DNA of 64,000 bases from Rhizobium freirei PRF 81 (lineage in GTDB: Bacteria > Pseudomonadota > Alphaproteobacteria > Rhizobiales > Rhizobiaceae). The position numbers and the translations under genes are program-made. A model generated the notes under the pieces. It did not search any database. It had not been told where the DNA came from and saw only the letters and a list, made by a program, of their open reading frames with translations. Shown here in pieces: positions 1 to 9,449 of the stretch; within the stretch, counting starts at the first letter, position 1, and each line of letters starts with the position of its first letter. The stretch covers positions 22,418 to 86,417 of the forward strand of contig NZ_AQHN01000032.1 of the NCBI RefSeq assembly GCF_000359745.1. The letters run 5' to 3'.

Positions 1-728
1 GCCGCTCCCGTCGGCGTGATGCGCTCACCGTGGCGACCGTCATCATGAAAGGCAAACCCGCGCAACAAAAGAGTCGTGGCGGGAGCGGGAACGGGCAGTC
101 GCCCGTGATCGGTCTCGACCCAGCCTCGCCCGATCGGCAACGAACCCACCGACCAGCTTTTGGCCCCAACAGCGTCGATCAACGTAGCTGCCGCCACGAT
201 ATCGGCAATCGAATCCCAGTTGCCGACTTCATGGAAAGCTACGTCACCGACGTTTCTGCCGTGTACTGCGGCTTCGGCCACGGCGAGTTCGTGGAAGATG
301 GCTATGGCCGCGCGCTTGACGCCCTCCGGCAAACGGCTGCCGTCGAGCATGGCGCGAAGGTCGCGCCAATGGGTGTGGTGATGGTGGTGGCTGTGGCTGT
401 GGTCGCCATTATGGACATGCTCCTCATGAGGATGAGCATGTCCATGTTCGTCATGGTGATGATGATGCGCATGGCCATGTCCTTGAGAATGGCGATGAGG
501 ATCAGGACCGGAAGCTTCCTGTTCGGAGCCGGTCTTCGTGACGTCAAAGCGGCTGCCGGTCAGCACGCCATCATTGTGTGCCCGAAAGACCGCCTGCACG
601 TCTTCGTCCAGACCTGCCAGACGAAGATTTCTCTCTACCGTTCCAACCAGCTCGGGCCATGCGTCCAACATCGCGGCGACGAACATGTCGCCGGCGATGC
701 CACCCAGAACATCAAGATGGATATGCAT
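1..728 (-). CDS. larC: LarC N-terminal-domain protein (nickel-pincer cofactor synthesis), runs off left edge
   Basis: The reading frame opens with MHIHLDVLGGIAGDMF, the hallmark N-terminus of LarC, the nickel-inserting enzyme that makes the nickel-pincer nucleotide cofactor of lactate racemase. Around window positions 360-510 it carries a long histidine-rich stretch (runs such as HAHHHHHDEHGHAH and HSHSHHHHHTHW), typical of nickel-storing LarC proteins. The start at 728 is chosen because a strong AAGGAGG lies 8 nt upstream; an alternative ATG at 746 overlaps the upstream stop. The gene directly follows the gene for the LarC C-terminal domain, so the two domains are split and in reverse order compared with a single-chain LarC. 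The 3' end lies outside the window. The domain assignment is firm; its substrate enzyme is not visible here. Confidence 0.85.
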   Translation of the reverse strand, partial: MHIHLDVLGGIAGDMFVAAMLDAWPELVGTVERNLRLAGLDEDVQAVFRAHNDGVLTGSRFDVTKTGSEQEASGPDPHRHSQGHGHAHHHHHDEHGHAHPHEEHVHNGDHSHSHHHHHTHWRDLRAMLDGSRLPEGVKRAAIAIFHELAVAEAAVHGRNVGDVAFHEVGNWDSIADIVAAATLIDAVGAKSWSVGSLPIGRGWVETDHGRLPVPAPATTLLLRGFAFHDDGRHGERITPTGA

Positions 729-742
729 GAGGCCCACCTCCT

Positions 743-1273
743 TCATCGTTCCGAATGCTGCCAACCGGACAGGTCGACGTGCAGGGTCTCGCCAGGTTCT
801 GCCGATCCGACGCTGGTCTCGATCGCCGCCTTCAGCACTGCGACCGGTATAGGCAGACGATCTTTCATCTGCTCCGCAAACGCCACGAGGTCGTCATGTT
901 CGGCCTTGGCCCGCATGAACACGCCCTCGCTCAGGATGCGTTTGAGGCGCAGCGGAAAGCTTTGTTCACCGCCGTTCCACGTTAGCCGAAGTTGCGTCCG
1001 ATAACGCCTGATGTCGAAATGCTTGTACTGGGATTCGAGAGCCCGATAGCCCCAGATTCCGAGGTCACCGACCAGCAGGCCGGCGAAGTCCGGCTCGTCT
1101 TCGGCGTTTATGTCAACCAGCAGGACATAGGACGGGCGGCCCTTCTTGCCCAGACTCGGAAGGAGCTGGACATTCTTGGCGCCCATCTCGCCCATCTTCT
1201 CGATGACGTGCCCGAGCAACTCGCCCGGCGCGTCATCGATCTGGGCCATCAGGAGGATGACGCCGCCCGCCAT
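743..1273 (-). CDS. larC: LarC C-terminal-domain protein (separate gene)
   Basis: A 176-residue protein containing the LarC2 signature IDDAPGELLGHVIEKMGEMG followed by GKKGRPSYVLLV, the part of LarC that normally follows the N-terminal domain in one chain. Here it is an independent gene upstream of the N-terminal-domain gene. Its TGA stop (743-745) overlaps an ATG at 744-746, and its start touches the stop of the 594-residue gene upstream, so the three are translationally coupled. LarC proteins use CTP and Ni2+ to complete the nickel-pincer cofactor; whether this separated domain works in trans with the downstream gene is inference. No lactate racemase (LarA) or LarB/LarE is seen, but the cluster continues off the left edge. 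Confidence 0.8.
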   Translation of the reverse strand: MAGGVILLMAQIDDAPGELLGHVIEKMGEMGAKNVQLLPSLGKKGRPSYVLLVDINAEDEPDFAGLLVGDLGIWGYRALESQYKHFDIRRYRTQLRLTWNGGEQSFPLRLKRILSEGVFMRAKAEHDDLVAFAEQMKDRLPIPVAVLKAAIETSVGSAEPGETLHVDLSGWQHSER

Positions 1274-3057
1274 CAGAACGCCATGGATTCGACGGCGACC
1301 AGGGCGGCTGCCTCTGCCTTGGTCTTGGTGCCGGGAATGCCGGCGGAAATCAGGCCTGCCGACTGGGCTTCGCCCGTCGCATCCGACGCACTCATCTTGC
1401 CCATGGCGGCGGCGACGACGGCCGGGATGGTGACGTTGATAATTACATTGCCGGCGAGCAGCAGTTCGCTGGCGATCGGCGCAAGTGCGGTGAGGAACGG
1501 CGCGCGTTCCTTGCCGATGCCCTGCGCGACTTCGGGGATCACGGCGTTGATGATGCCTTCCATATGGATCGTCTCGTCGCCGACGGTGACTTCGGCGTCG
1601 AGCGCCGGATCGAAGGCAAGCCAGCGCGCCGCCATCTTGCTCGATCGCCGCGCACCCTTGCTGATCCTGGTGAAATGAACCTTGATATTGGTACCCTTCA
1701 CCTTGCTCAGGAATTCCGACCCGCGTGTCTCCACCAGTAGCTGGCGCTCCTCGTCCATCGCGCGGACGATCTCGCCGACGCTCCTGCCCGCCATGAGATC
1801 GTCATAGCTGCGCGCCGCACGGGCATGCAGCGCCTTGGTGACCATGGGGGTGGAGGACATGATCATTGCATCGGTGACCGGCCCGTTGCAGATCTGCGTC
1901 GCCTTGCGGGCAACGATGTTCATCGCCACCATCGCAGTTTCCGGATCGAAGCTGAAGCCAAGGCGACGGGCACGTAGCGCGCGCGCCACGCTCTGTTCCG
2001 TCGAACCATCCTGCAACAGACACATCAGCGCAATGACCGCATCGCCGCAGATATGGCCGAGCGGCGGATTGACGGGACCCGCGCCCGCGCCGCAGATCCC
2101 TTCTTCGAAGACCGAGACGATTTCATCAAGCGCCATGATGCCGATCACGGTCGGCCCGCCGATATCCTTGAGGATCAGGCCGAGATCGCCGATCAGCCGT
2201 GCGGTCTCGACTTCCTTGCCGGTGATGCGGACATGTATTTTCTCGGGCAGGCCGGCGGTGCGAACGGCGGATCGCCCCGCGACGAAAGCACTGGTGACCT
2301 TGCCGTAGGGGCCATATTCCTCGGCCACGTCGGCATCCGAATGGATGATTTCCAGGATCGCCGCCGCGCCAAAAAGGGCTGAGAGGAACTTCTGGCTGGG
2401 CATGCCGGCGCCGGACATAGCGTCCATCATCGCCTTGGTCCCGATGGCAGCCCCTCGTTCGGCCATGCCGGGAAAAATCAAATCCTCGCCCAGCGCGCCG
2501 TGGCCGACCATCACGCCGCCGCCCACGCCTTCCGGAATGTCACGGCCCTGGACCGGCGAGAGCTCCCCCTTCATCATGGCTTCGTAGACGGCCGCAACGG
2601 CGGCGAAACCCGAGATCTTGTTGTTCATCTTCGCCGTCGGCACGGCGGCAAGGCCGGAGCGGCTGACGCCAGCGATCATGCGCGCCGAAGAGCCGAGCTT
2701 GCGGTTACCGGCAGGAATGCCGACCTGGGCGTTGGCGCCGCAGAGATAGAGCAGCGTTGCCGCGATCAGCGCCGCATTGGCGCCGTCGGCGCCGGCTGCC
2801 GTGGCGACAGCAATGCTCTTGGTCAGAAGGTCATCGATCGGCTGGCGCACGGCATCGGCGAACTTGACTTCCGGGCTTATGCCACGACGCAGTTCGGCCG
2901 CGATGACGTTGCAGACTGCAACGACCGGGATGTTGAGCATGCCATGGCCGCCGGTCAGGGCCTCGACGCGATCGCTGGTCAACCAGCCGGGATTGGCATT
3001 GGCCGCCATGACCGAAGCCAGAATCACCTTCTCGCGTTCGGCCGAAAATCTCGACAT
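1273..3057 (-). CDS. Uncharacterised 594-aa protein coupled to split LarC genes
   Basis: A long, clearly coding frame (594 residues) whose stop overlaps the start of the LarC C-terminal-domain gene. I do not recognise a characterised family. It is rich in Gly/Ala with repeated small-residue loops (for example GGGVMVGHGALGED near residue 175 and EEGICGAGAGPVNPPLGHICGD near 315-335), suggesting a large soluble ligand- or metal-binding enzyme. Conserved-looking Cys/His positions (CGAG...GHICGD) could be metal ligands. No signal peptide or obvious transmembrane segment is seen. Its tight coupling to LarC genes suggests that it either uses a nickel-pincer-type cofactor or helps make it. That is guilt by association only. 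Confidence 0.75.
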   Translation of the reverse strand: MSRFSAEREKVILASVMAANANPGWLTSDRVEALTGGHGMLNIPVVAVCNVIAAELRRGISPEVKFADAVRQPIDDLLTKSIAVATAAGADGANAALIAATLLYLCGANAQVGIPAGNRKLGSSARMIAGVSRSGLAAVPTAKMNNKISGFAAVAAVYEAMMKGELSPVQGRDIPEGVGGGVMVGHGALGEDLIFPGMAERGAAIGTKAMMDAMSGAGMPSQKFLSALFGAAAILEIIHSDADVAEEYGPYGKVTSAFVAGRSAVRTAGLPEKIHVRITGKEVETARLIGDLGLILKDIGGPTVIGIMALDEIVSVFEEGICGAGAGPVNPPLGHICGDAVIALMCLLQDGSTEQSVARALRARRLGFSFDPETAMVAMNIVARKATQICNGPVTDAMIMSSTPMVTKALHARAARSYDDLMAGRSVGEIVRAMDEERQLLVETRGSEFLSKVKGTNIKVHFTRISKGARRSSKMAARWLAFDPALDAEVTVGDETIHMEGIINAVIPEVAQGIGKERAPFLTALAPIASELLLAGNVIINVTIPAVVAAAMGKMSASDATGEAQSAGLISAGIPGTKTKAEAAALVAVESMAF

Positions 3058-3555
3058 TGGTCCTCTCCCTTTATTTCCGGCGGGCAGCGATCATGATCCG
3101 CAACAGCCGAGCGTCGAAATCAGCCAGTGGCTTTTCTCGCAACGAGCGCGCACCGTCCGTCGATCTGCCGTATGCGCGGCGCGCAGGTAACGTCAGGGAA
3201 TATCACAGGGTCATTATTGCGATAAGTGGCACTATCTCATGTCTCCATGAGCAACATTCATAATGGCGCGCTGCCCTGTTAATATTTCTGAAGCCCCCGC
3301 AGACAATGCGGGCCCATTCGGCTTCGCGTATTTGGGCCGCCGCTCAAGGTCGTCTCTCCAACTCGCGGTCTCTCTGTCCAAGGGTTGTCCGGCAACAAGC
3401 ATGATTGGTGCTCATGGGTTCGTGAAATCATACCATTTCAGTTGATGAAGTTTTCTCCATACTCCTTTCCGAGATGTGGTCGCGGCCTGACCAAAGATGA
3501 AGGCTGCGGCTCTTACATCGCGTTGCATCAGCCCAAATTCACGGAGAACTTTCGA
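3058..3555. other. Intergenic region between LarC operon and CMD gene
   Basis: About 500 bases with no supported gene. It should contain the promoter of the leftward 594-aa/larC operon and that of the rightward CMD-like gene. I could not pick out a convincing -35/-10, sigma-54 or nod-box sequence. The short open frames here have no recognisable protein content. Confidence 0.5.
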
Positions 3556-3894
3556 ATGCTCGACTGGGAAAAATACCGGCAGGAACTGTCCTCACGCGTA
3601 ACCGAACTTGGCCGGCTTTCGCCGGCGACACTTGAGGGCGTTCGTACCCTCGGTGGCGCAGGTCAGAAGAGCGGTCGGTTGGACGCCAAAACCCGGGAAC
3701 TGATCGCCCTTGCCGTTGCGGTGACCACGCGTTGTGACGGCTGCATCGCCAGCCATACGTCCGAAGCAGCGAAAGTCGGCGCCACGCGGGAGTAAATTGC
3801 CGAGGCACTTGGGGTCGCGATTGCGCTCAACGCCGGTGCAGCTTTGGTTTATTCGTCGCGCGTGCTGGATGCCTTCGATACCGTCGCCGGCTGA
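3556..3894 (+). pseudogene. Carboxymuconolactone decarboxylase/AhpD-like protein with internal stop
   Basis: Starts at MLDWEKYRQEL (ATG 3556, GGAGAA just upstream) and contains the CMD core with the redox pair CDGC followed by IASHT, typical of AhpD-like alkylhydroperoxidase-type proteins of about 110 residues. The frame is interrupted by TAA at 3793-3795 after GATRE. The same frame then continues with IAEALGVAIALNAGAALVY to a stop at 3892-3894, which is exactly the expected C-terminal helix. A one-base GAA or CAA to TAA change explains it. The truncated form keeps the CxxC motif but loses the last helices, so it is probably non-functional. A sequencing error is the alternative. Confidence 0.75.
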
Positions 3895-4185
3895 GCACGA
3901 TACGAAGGAAGTGCGGAGAAGGAATGGGCCTTCTCCGCCAGTCAACCAAATGGGAGGTCAATGCCCATTCAGAGCAGCGGCAATTGCGCTGCGCATCTCC
4001 TCAAGGCTCGGCGCCCCAGTGATTTTCTTGCCGTTGACGAAGAAGGGAGGCGTTCCCTCTACCTCGAATTCGTCAGTCGCCTGGTCGGTGAGCTTGTTCA
4101 GACGCTCAAGGATGGCCTGGTCCGCCACTGCCCTGTTGAACACGTCTTTGTCGATCCCAACGGAGCGTCCGATTTCACGCAGTGT

Positions 4186-4195
4186 CTGTTCGATG
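4186..4195. repeat. 10-bp target site duplication, left copy (right copy 5448-5457)
   Basis: CTGTTCGATG occurs immediately left of the IS (4186-4195) and again immediately right of it (5448-5457). Counting one copy only rejoins the interrupted DsbA-like frame exactly. Confidence 0.93.
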
Positions 4196-5447
4196 CACGG
4201 CTCTGAACTCGGGTTAACGTTTCTTCCCTGAACGGTTTGGGTGTGATTCAAGAGTGTCGGTGATTTGGAGGCCGACATGTTTGAAGACGATCGCCCGCGG
4301 CTGCGGGTTTTGCTGGACCATTTTAGTCTCGTTGAGGATGAGCGGGAGCAATGGCGGGTCGCCCATCCGTTACCCGAGGTGCTTCTTCTGGTCGTTTGCG
4401 GGACGATCGGCGCATGCGACGATTTTGACGAGATCGTCGAATGGGGGGAGGATAACCTGGCGTTTTTACGTCGGTTTCTTCCCTATCACCATGGCATACC
4501 GGGTTCGCGCTGGCTGCGCATTCTGCTCAACCGGATCGATCCGGACCTGTTTTCGAACTGCTTCATATCCTGGGCGGCGACGCTTCGACCCGATGCTCCG
4601 GCGCTGGTGGCGATTGACGGAAAGACCTCGCGCGGCAGTCATGACCGGGCCAACGGCCGGGCGGCGCTGCATCTCGTCTCGGCTTTCGCCACCCGTGAAC
4701 GGCTGGTTCTTGGACAAGAGGCAGTGGCAACGACAAGCTGTGAGCAGGACACCATCCCCTTGCTGCTGGAACGGTTGGCCGAAAAGGATCGCCTGAAAGG
4801 CGCGCTCGTGACCATCGACGCCATTGCCTGCAATGCCAAAACCGCCCAGGCGGTGCTCGATGCAGGCGCTGATTACCTCCTGGCGGCCAAGGCCAATCAG
4901 CCCGGCCTGATGGGTGAGATCGAGCGCTTCTTTGCCGACGCTCCGGCAAACCTCACCTCAACCGTGACCGAAGTCGACAAGGGCCATGGCCGGGTCGAAG
5001 AGCGGCGGGTCACCGTCTCCACTCAAATCGACTGGCTCTCCGGCGACAGGCGCTTTCCCGGCGAATACCGCTTCCCGTCCATCGCCACCATCGTCAAGGT
5101 GCAAGCACAAGTCTATGAAAAGTCCAGGCAAAGCAGCCAGGTCCGCTTCTATATCTCCTCGCGGTCGATGACCGCGCTCCAGTTCGCCGAGGCCATACGT
5201 GGCCATTGGGCCATCGAGAACTCCCTCCATTGGGTACTCGACGTCACCTTCAACGAGGATGCCGCCCGATCTCGAACCGGGCATGGACCAGCCAACATGG
5301 CCGTCGTCCGACACTTCGCCATCAACATGGTTCGAAGCCATAACGACAAGCGCAGTATCAAACTCAGACGAAACAAAGCAGGCAGAAACCCACAATACAT
5401 GGCCGAAATCATCCGAGCATGACTGTTAACCCGGATTCAGCGCCGTG
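4196..5447 (+). mobile_element. Complete ISAs1-family insertion sequence (1252 bp)
   Basis: Bounded by 23-bp imperfect inverted repeats: 4196-4218 (CACGGCTCTGAACTC...) and the complement of 5425-5447 (CACGGCGCTGAATCC...), both ending in CGGGTTAAC with about four mismatches. The element is flanked by an exact 10-bp target duplication, consistent with the 8-10 bp duplications of the ISAs1 family. It holds one transposase gene covering nearly its whole length and lies inside a DsbA-like gene. Perfect target duplication and an intact transposase argue for a fairly recent insertion. Confidence 0.93.
4277..5422 (+). CDS. ISAs1-family DDE transposase
   Basis: A 381-residue transposase. The start at ATG 4277 follows a TTGGAGG ribosome-binding site. 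It shows the features of the ISAs1/IS1647-type DDE transposase: VAIDGKTSRGS (first Asp), VTIDAIACNAKTA (second Asp, with the family's IDA.A.C/N context), YLLAAKANQP, and the C-terminal GHWAIENSLHWVLDVTFNED carrying the catalytic Glu. It fills the element between the inverted repeats. No frameshift or internal stop is seen, so it is probably active. Confidence 0.95.
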   Translation: MFEDDRPRLRVLLDHFSLVEDEREQWRVAHPLPEVLLLVVCGTIGACDDFDEIVEWGEDNLAFLRRFLPYHHGIPGSRWLRILLNRIDPDLFSNCFISWAATLRPDAPALVAIDGKTSRGSHDRANGRAALHLVSAFATRERLVLGQEAVATTSCEQDTIPLLLERLAEKDRLKGALVTIDAIACNAKTAQAVLDAGADYLLAAKANQPGLMGEIERFFADAPANLTSTVTEVDKGHGRVEERRVTVSTQIDWLSGDRRFPGEYRFPSIATIVKVQAQVYEKSRQSSQVRFYISSRSMTALQFAEAIRGHWAIENSLHWVLDVTFNEDAARSRTGHGPANMAVVRHFAINMVRSHNDKRSIKLRRNKAGRNPQYMAEIIRA

Positions 5448-5696
5448 CTGTTCGATGTTGCTCGATTGCACGATCTCGTCATGCCTTGCATAATAGGCAT
5501 CCAGGATTTGCTGGGACTTCGGTGCGGGCTGCCGTTCGGCAAGCATCAAGATGACCATGTCCACATTGTTGCGCACAATTAGTCGGAAGACAATCCTGAC
5601 CTTACCGGTGCGGACGAATTCCTCTTCGATCTGCAGTGCGACATGCGTTCGGTATTCGACGCGATGGGGGCAGGTCGGCGACGAGTATTCGATCAC

Positions 5697-6006
5697 GGTG
5701 ACGGGTGCTGAGGCGGAGCCAATCGGCGGTCCGCACGCCCTACGGGTGCATCATGTCCCCCGCGTTAGATGCGGTTGGAAGGTTGCCAATCCAAACACTG
5801 AGAATTCCCGCGGCGAGGCGCGAGAATAGAAACTTGGCCAAGATATGAATGTCTCCGGATGATTGCCGGTAAGTTCAGGGCGTCAGTGCTTGGATTTAGA
5901 CCGCCTCAAACAGATGTCCGTGCAGTCCCGAGTCGGTTCGTCACTGACACTGCTGTGTCATCAAATGCTATACGGCCAGTGCCCAAACTTCAACGGTAGC
6001 TATTGC
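5697..6006. other. Intergenic region, no gene seen
   Basis: About 310 bases between the start of the broken DsbA-like gene and the end of aapP. Short open frames here have no recognisable content. I see no clear promoter or terminator. Confidence 0.4.
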
Positions 6007-6798
6007 CTAGTGACCCAAGATCTGACTGAGGAATGCGCGCGTGCGTTCCGATTGCGGCGCGCCGAAAAATGCCTTGGGTTCGTTCTGTTCTACGATTTGA
6101 CCCCGATCCATGAAGATCACCCTGTTGGCCACCGCTTGGGCAAAACCCATTTCATGGGTGACGCAGAGCATGGTCATGCCTTCTTCGGCAAGCGCGATCA
6201 TCGTATCGAGCACTTCCTTGATCATCTCTGGATCAAGCGCGGAGGTCGGCTCATCGAACAACATCAGCCGCGGCTTCATGCAGAGAGCTCGCGCGATCGC
6301 CACGCGCTGCTGCTGCCCGCCGGAGAGCTGACCCGGATATTTATGCGCCTGATCCGGTATTTTCACTTTCTCAAGAAAGTGCATGGCGAGTTCCCTGGCT
6401 TCCTTTTGCGGCATCTTGCGGACCCAGATCGGTGCGAGGGTGCAGTTCTGAAGGATCGTCAAATGCGGAAAGAGATTGAAATGCTGGAACACCATTCCGA
6501 CTTCGCGGCGGACTTCCTCGATCTTCTTCAGGTCGTTGGTCAGTTCGATACCGTCGACGACGATCTTGCCGGCCTGATGTTCCTCAAGCCGATTGATGCA
6601 GCGGATCATGGTTGATTTTCCGGAGCCGGACGGTCCGCAAATGACGATCCGCTCGCCCCGCTGCACGGTGAGATTGATGTCGCGCAGGACGTGGAACTCG
6701 CCATACCACTTGTTCATGGCGCTAATCTCGACGGCGATATCTGCAAGACTTGGCCGGTCGTCCTGTAACGACGCCGTTTTCATCATGATGTTGGTCAT
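6007..6798 (-). CDS. aapP: General L-amino-acid ABC transporter ATP-binding subunit
   Basis: A 263-residue ABC ATPase with Walker [10 protein letters not shown] (about residue 55), Q-loop [10 protein letters not shown], signature LSGGQQQR, Walker B LMLFDEP and the switch histidine in VTHEMGFAQ. This is the polar-amino-acid-transport (HisP/GlnQ/AapP) subclass. The start at 6798 has a strong GGAGG upstream. It is the last gene of an aapJ-aapQ-aapM-aapP operon that reads leftwards, 12 bp after aapM. It energises uptake of a range of L-amino acids across the inner membrane. The gene itself looks intact, although both permease genes upstream are frameshifted. Confidence 0.93.
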   Translation of the reverse strand: MTNIMMKTASLQDDRPSLADIAVEISAMNKWYGEFHVLRDINLTVQRGERIVICGPSGSGKSTMIRCINRLEEHQAGKIVVDGIELTNDLKKIEEVRREVGMVFQHFNLFPHLTILQNCTLAPIWVRKMPQKEARELAMHFLEKVKIPDQAHKYPGQLSGGQQQRVAIARALCMKPRLMLFDEPTSALDPEMIKEVLDTMIALAEEGMTMLCVTHEMGFAQAVANRVIFMDRGQIVEQNEPKAFFGAPQSERTRAFLSQILGH

Positions 6799-6810
6799 TA
6801 TGATATCCTC

Positions 6811-8099
6811 CTACCGGTGGTCGGTCTTCAGCCGACGCTCCAAATATTGCGAGTAGCGCGACATGCTGAAGCAGAAGACGAAAAACACGGCGCCGATGAA
6901 GATGAAGAGCTCCCAGTATATGCCCTGCCAGTTGGTGTTGGCACGAATGGCGGCGGCAAGGGCGATCGGGTCAAGCAATCCGATGAACATGACGAGCGTC
7001 GTGTCCTTGAACAGCCCGATGAAGGAATTGACGATGCCGGGGATTGAGATCTTGAGGGCCTGCGGCAGGATGACGAGCTGCTGGGACTTCCAGTAGTCAA
7101 GGCCGAGCGCTTCCGCCGCCTCATACTGTCCTTTCGGTAGAGCGGCCAGACCGCCACGAATGACCTCGGCCATATAGGCGCTGGCAAAGAGCGTCACCAT
7201 GATCACAACGCGCAGGATGAGGTCAAAGTTCGTGCCGGGCGGCAGGAAGTAGTTGAGCAGCAGCGAAGCCGTGAAAAGGAGCGTGATCAGCGGCACGCCG
7301 CGGATGAATTCAATGAACACGACGCTCAGCATATGGATGAGGGCAGGTTGGAACGGCGGCCAAGTGCAAGCAGGATCCCGAGCGGCAGCGACATAGCTAT
7401 CCCTGTTACGCCAATGATGATCGATAGCAGGAAGCCGCCGACATCGCGCGAGGCGATGCTATCGAGAGCGATTGGAGCCATGCCGTCTGCGAGGGACGAG
7501 ATCGGCTGGGCCGCATAAACCCACCAGACGCTCGCGCCGATGACAGCAATGCCGACGCTCGGCCCTTTTCCGGCCCGTGCTGCCAACATGAACAGTCCAG
7601 CGCCGACAGCGAAGCCGAAATAGACCGAGATCGGAAACCAGAGGCTGCCACCCCAGATCAGGAAATAGGCTATGCCGGGGTAGACGATGCTGAACCAGAG
7701 AGCCCGTCGCGGCAAAGCGCGGAGCAGAACTGGCGCCAAAGCGGCGAAGAGCAGCGCGAATGCCAGCACCGGCCGCCAGTAGAGATGCGCAGGGTAGAAA
7801 CCGAAGAGAAGCTGCGGCCAGCGGTCGCGGATCACGCCCCAACACGCGCCCGGCGCATCGCCCAGGACTTGCCGACACTCGACAAGTGAGTTGGCCCGCC
7901 AGACTGAATTGCCGAGCCATGGTGCGACGGCCACGATGAGCCATGCGACCGTAAGTACGGACCCGACTGTTAGAAGCGTGCTGAGCCAGCTGTTGAAAAG
8001 ATTTTTTCTCGTCCATTCGAGCGTCCCCCCTCGCCCCGAAGGCCTTGGCGATGCGGCGACCATGTCCTGGCGCACAAAGGAGAGGTTTTGCATGTTCAT
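6811..8099 (-). pseudogene. aapM: Amino-acid ABC transporter permease AapM, frameshifted
   Basis: The N-terminal part starts at ATG 8099 (GGAGCG upstream) and reads through several membrane helices to GILLALGRRSNLP, then runs into a stop (..SSIC). The C-terminal part is in another frame: MLSVVFIEFIRGVPLITLL, the EAA-type loop EAAEALGLDYWKSQQ, and the last helices to 6811. Adding one C to the CCC at about 7340-7350 restores NLPLIHMLSVVFIEF, matching the AapM pattern. A one-base deletion in a C run therefore breaks the permease. Either this is real inactivation or a homopolymer sequencing error; aapQ has a similar lesion. The encoded protein would be an inner-membrane permease partner of AapQ. 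Confidence 0.85.
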
Positions 8100-8100
8100 C

Positions 8101-9355
8101 TCAACGCTCCTTCAGGCTGACGCGATTGTTGTAGATGTTCATGGCAGCCGAGATGCTGAGGCTGATCGCGACATAAGTCAGCATCAGCATCAGCATGCCT
8201 TCGAGCTCGCGCCCGGTCTGGTTGATCGTGATGCCCCCGAGCGTCGAACGGAGATCCATGTAGCCGACGGCTAGGCCCAGCGACGTATTTTTCGTGATGT
8301 TGAGATATTGCGAGATCAGCGGCGGCACGATGACCCGCAGGGCCTGCGGCAAGATTACCAGACGCATCGTGCGTCCTGAGGAGAGCCCAAGCGCATGCGC
8401 CGCTTCAGACTGGCCCTTCGAAATGGCAAGAATGCCGGAACGAACGATTTCCGCAATGAAGGCGCCGGTATAGAGGCTCAGCCCTATCCAGAGCGCGATG
8501 AAGGCATTGCGCAACTGCAGACCGCCGGTGAAGTTCAAGCCCTTCAAGGCCGGACAGTCTAAGTGGAAGCCGAGTACGTAAAGGAGGATTATCATCGGCA
8601 ACGCAAAGACGCCCAGGCTCTTCCACCACGTGGCCGGGCGCTGACCGGTTTTGCCTTGGACCTGCGCGGCGTGCTTTTACCAATCCCCGATGCCCGATGA
8701 GTGAAAGCGCCACAATAGTCAGAATCGCTACGTAATTGAGATCAAATGCTCCAAGCACATCAGGAGCCGGCCCCAGGCTTTGCGAGAAGGCGGGCGTGGG
8801 TAGGTAGATGCCGCGGTTCGTAACCGCGATGCTGTCCCAGAGCATTATCGCTGCTGTGGGATGCTCGCCGCGAAATGCGTTCGGTGTCGGCATCGCCTGC
8901 GACATCACCGCAGCTACGACGATGATCCAGAGCAGAGCCGGAATGTTGCGGAAGCTCTCGACATAAACCGTCATCAAGCGGGCGACGATCCAGTTGTCTG
9001 AAAGCCTCAGCACCCCTGCCAAAACGCCAAGAATTGATGCGGTCAAGCACGCCATTGCGGCGACAATCAGCGTGTTGAGCAGGCCGACGACGGCGGCACG
9101 GGCGTGTGTGCTTGTGCTGGAGTAGTCGATGGCATGCGGAGAAATGTCGTAACCGGCCGTGCTCCATAGAAAACCGAAGGAGAAGTCTTTTCCAAGTGCG
9201 GCGAGATTGCGAATCGTGTTGTCGACCAGCCACGCTGCCGCAAGCAGGAGCAGGATGAACGCCAGGATCTGGATCGTCCGTGCTCGATAACGGGTGTCGT
9301 TAAACAGCATGCCCAGGTGAAACGGCTGGCGCGGAGCACCGGTTTTCATTGTCAT
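8101..9355 (-). pseudogene. aapQ: Amino-acid ABC transporter permease AapQ, frameshifted
   Basis: The N-terminal part begins MTMKTGAPRQPFHLGML (ATG 9355, AGGGAG upstream) with typical AapQ helices and SFRNIPALLWIIV. It stays in frame to SLIGHRGLVKA near 8675. The correct continuation, KHAAQVQGKTGQRP..WWKSLGVFALPMIILLYV, is in another frame down to 8101, including the EAAHALGLSSGRTMRL permease loop. Removing one A from the AAAA run at about 8676-8679 rejoins the two parts. The gene overlaps closely with aapM (3-bp spacing). Function when intact: one half of the heterodimeric amino-acid permease. Confidence 0.85.
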
Positions 9356-9449
9356 GCGAGATATCTCCCTGAAGGTCTGCGCGGCCTTCGGTGCGGGCAG
9401 ACGAGGCGAAAGCGAAAGGCGCGGGGGCAAGCCCGCACCTTGAAGGCTC

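Larger units (their letters stand above)
3958..5696 (-). pseudogene. DsbA-like thioredoxin-fold gene split by an IS element
   Basis: The 5' half (5696 down to 5448) encodes VIEYSSPTCPHRVEYRT, a DsbA-type active-site region. The 3' half (4195 down to 3958) encodes EQTLREIGRSVGIDKD...GTPPFFVNGKKITGAPSLEEM, the DsbA C-terminal thioredoxin fold with the cis-Pro loop. Removing bases 4196-5447 plus one 10-bp duplication restores an uninterrupted frame (..SSNIEQTLREIG..), so the split is a clean insertion. Two other defects are visible: the active site reads CPHR rather than CPHC (one-base TGC to CGC change), and there is no good start codon or signal peptide upstream of GTG 5696 (an in-frame stop lies at 5751-5753). 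The gene was therefore probably already decaying before the insertion. Confidence 0.85.

Noticed and set aside
302..547. Methionine/isoleucine/threonine-rich short frame on the minus strand
   Set aside because: It is the out-of-frame shadow of the histidine-rich stretch of the LarC N-terminal-domain gene.
2053..3096. Long rightward open frames opposite the 594-aa gene
   Set aside because: High-GC antisense shadows of the real leftward gene; no recognisable protein features.
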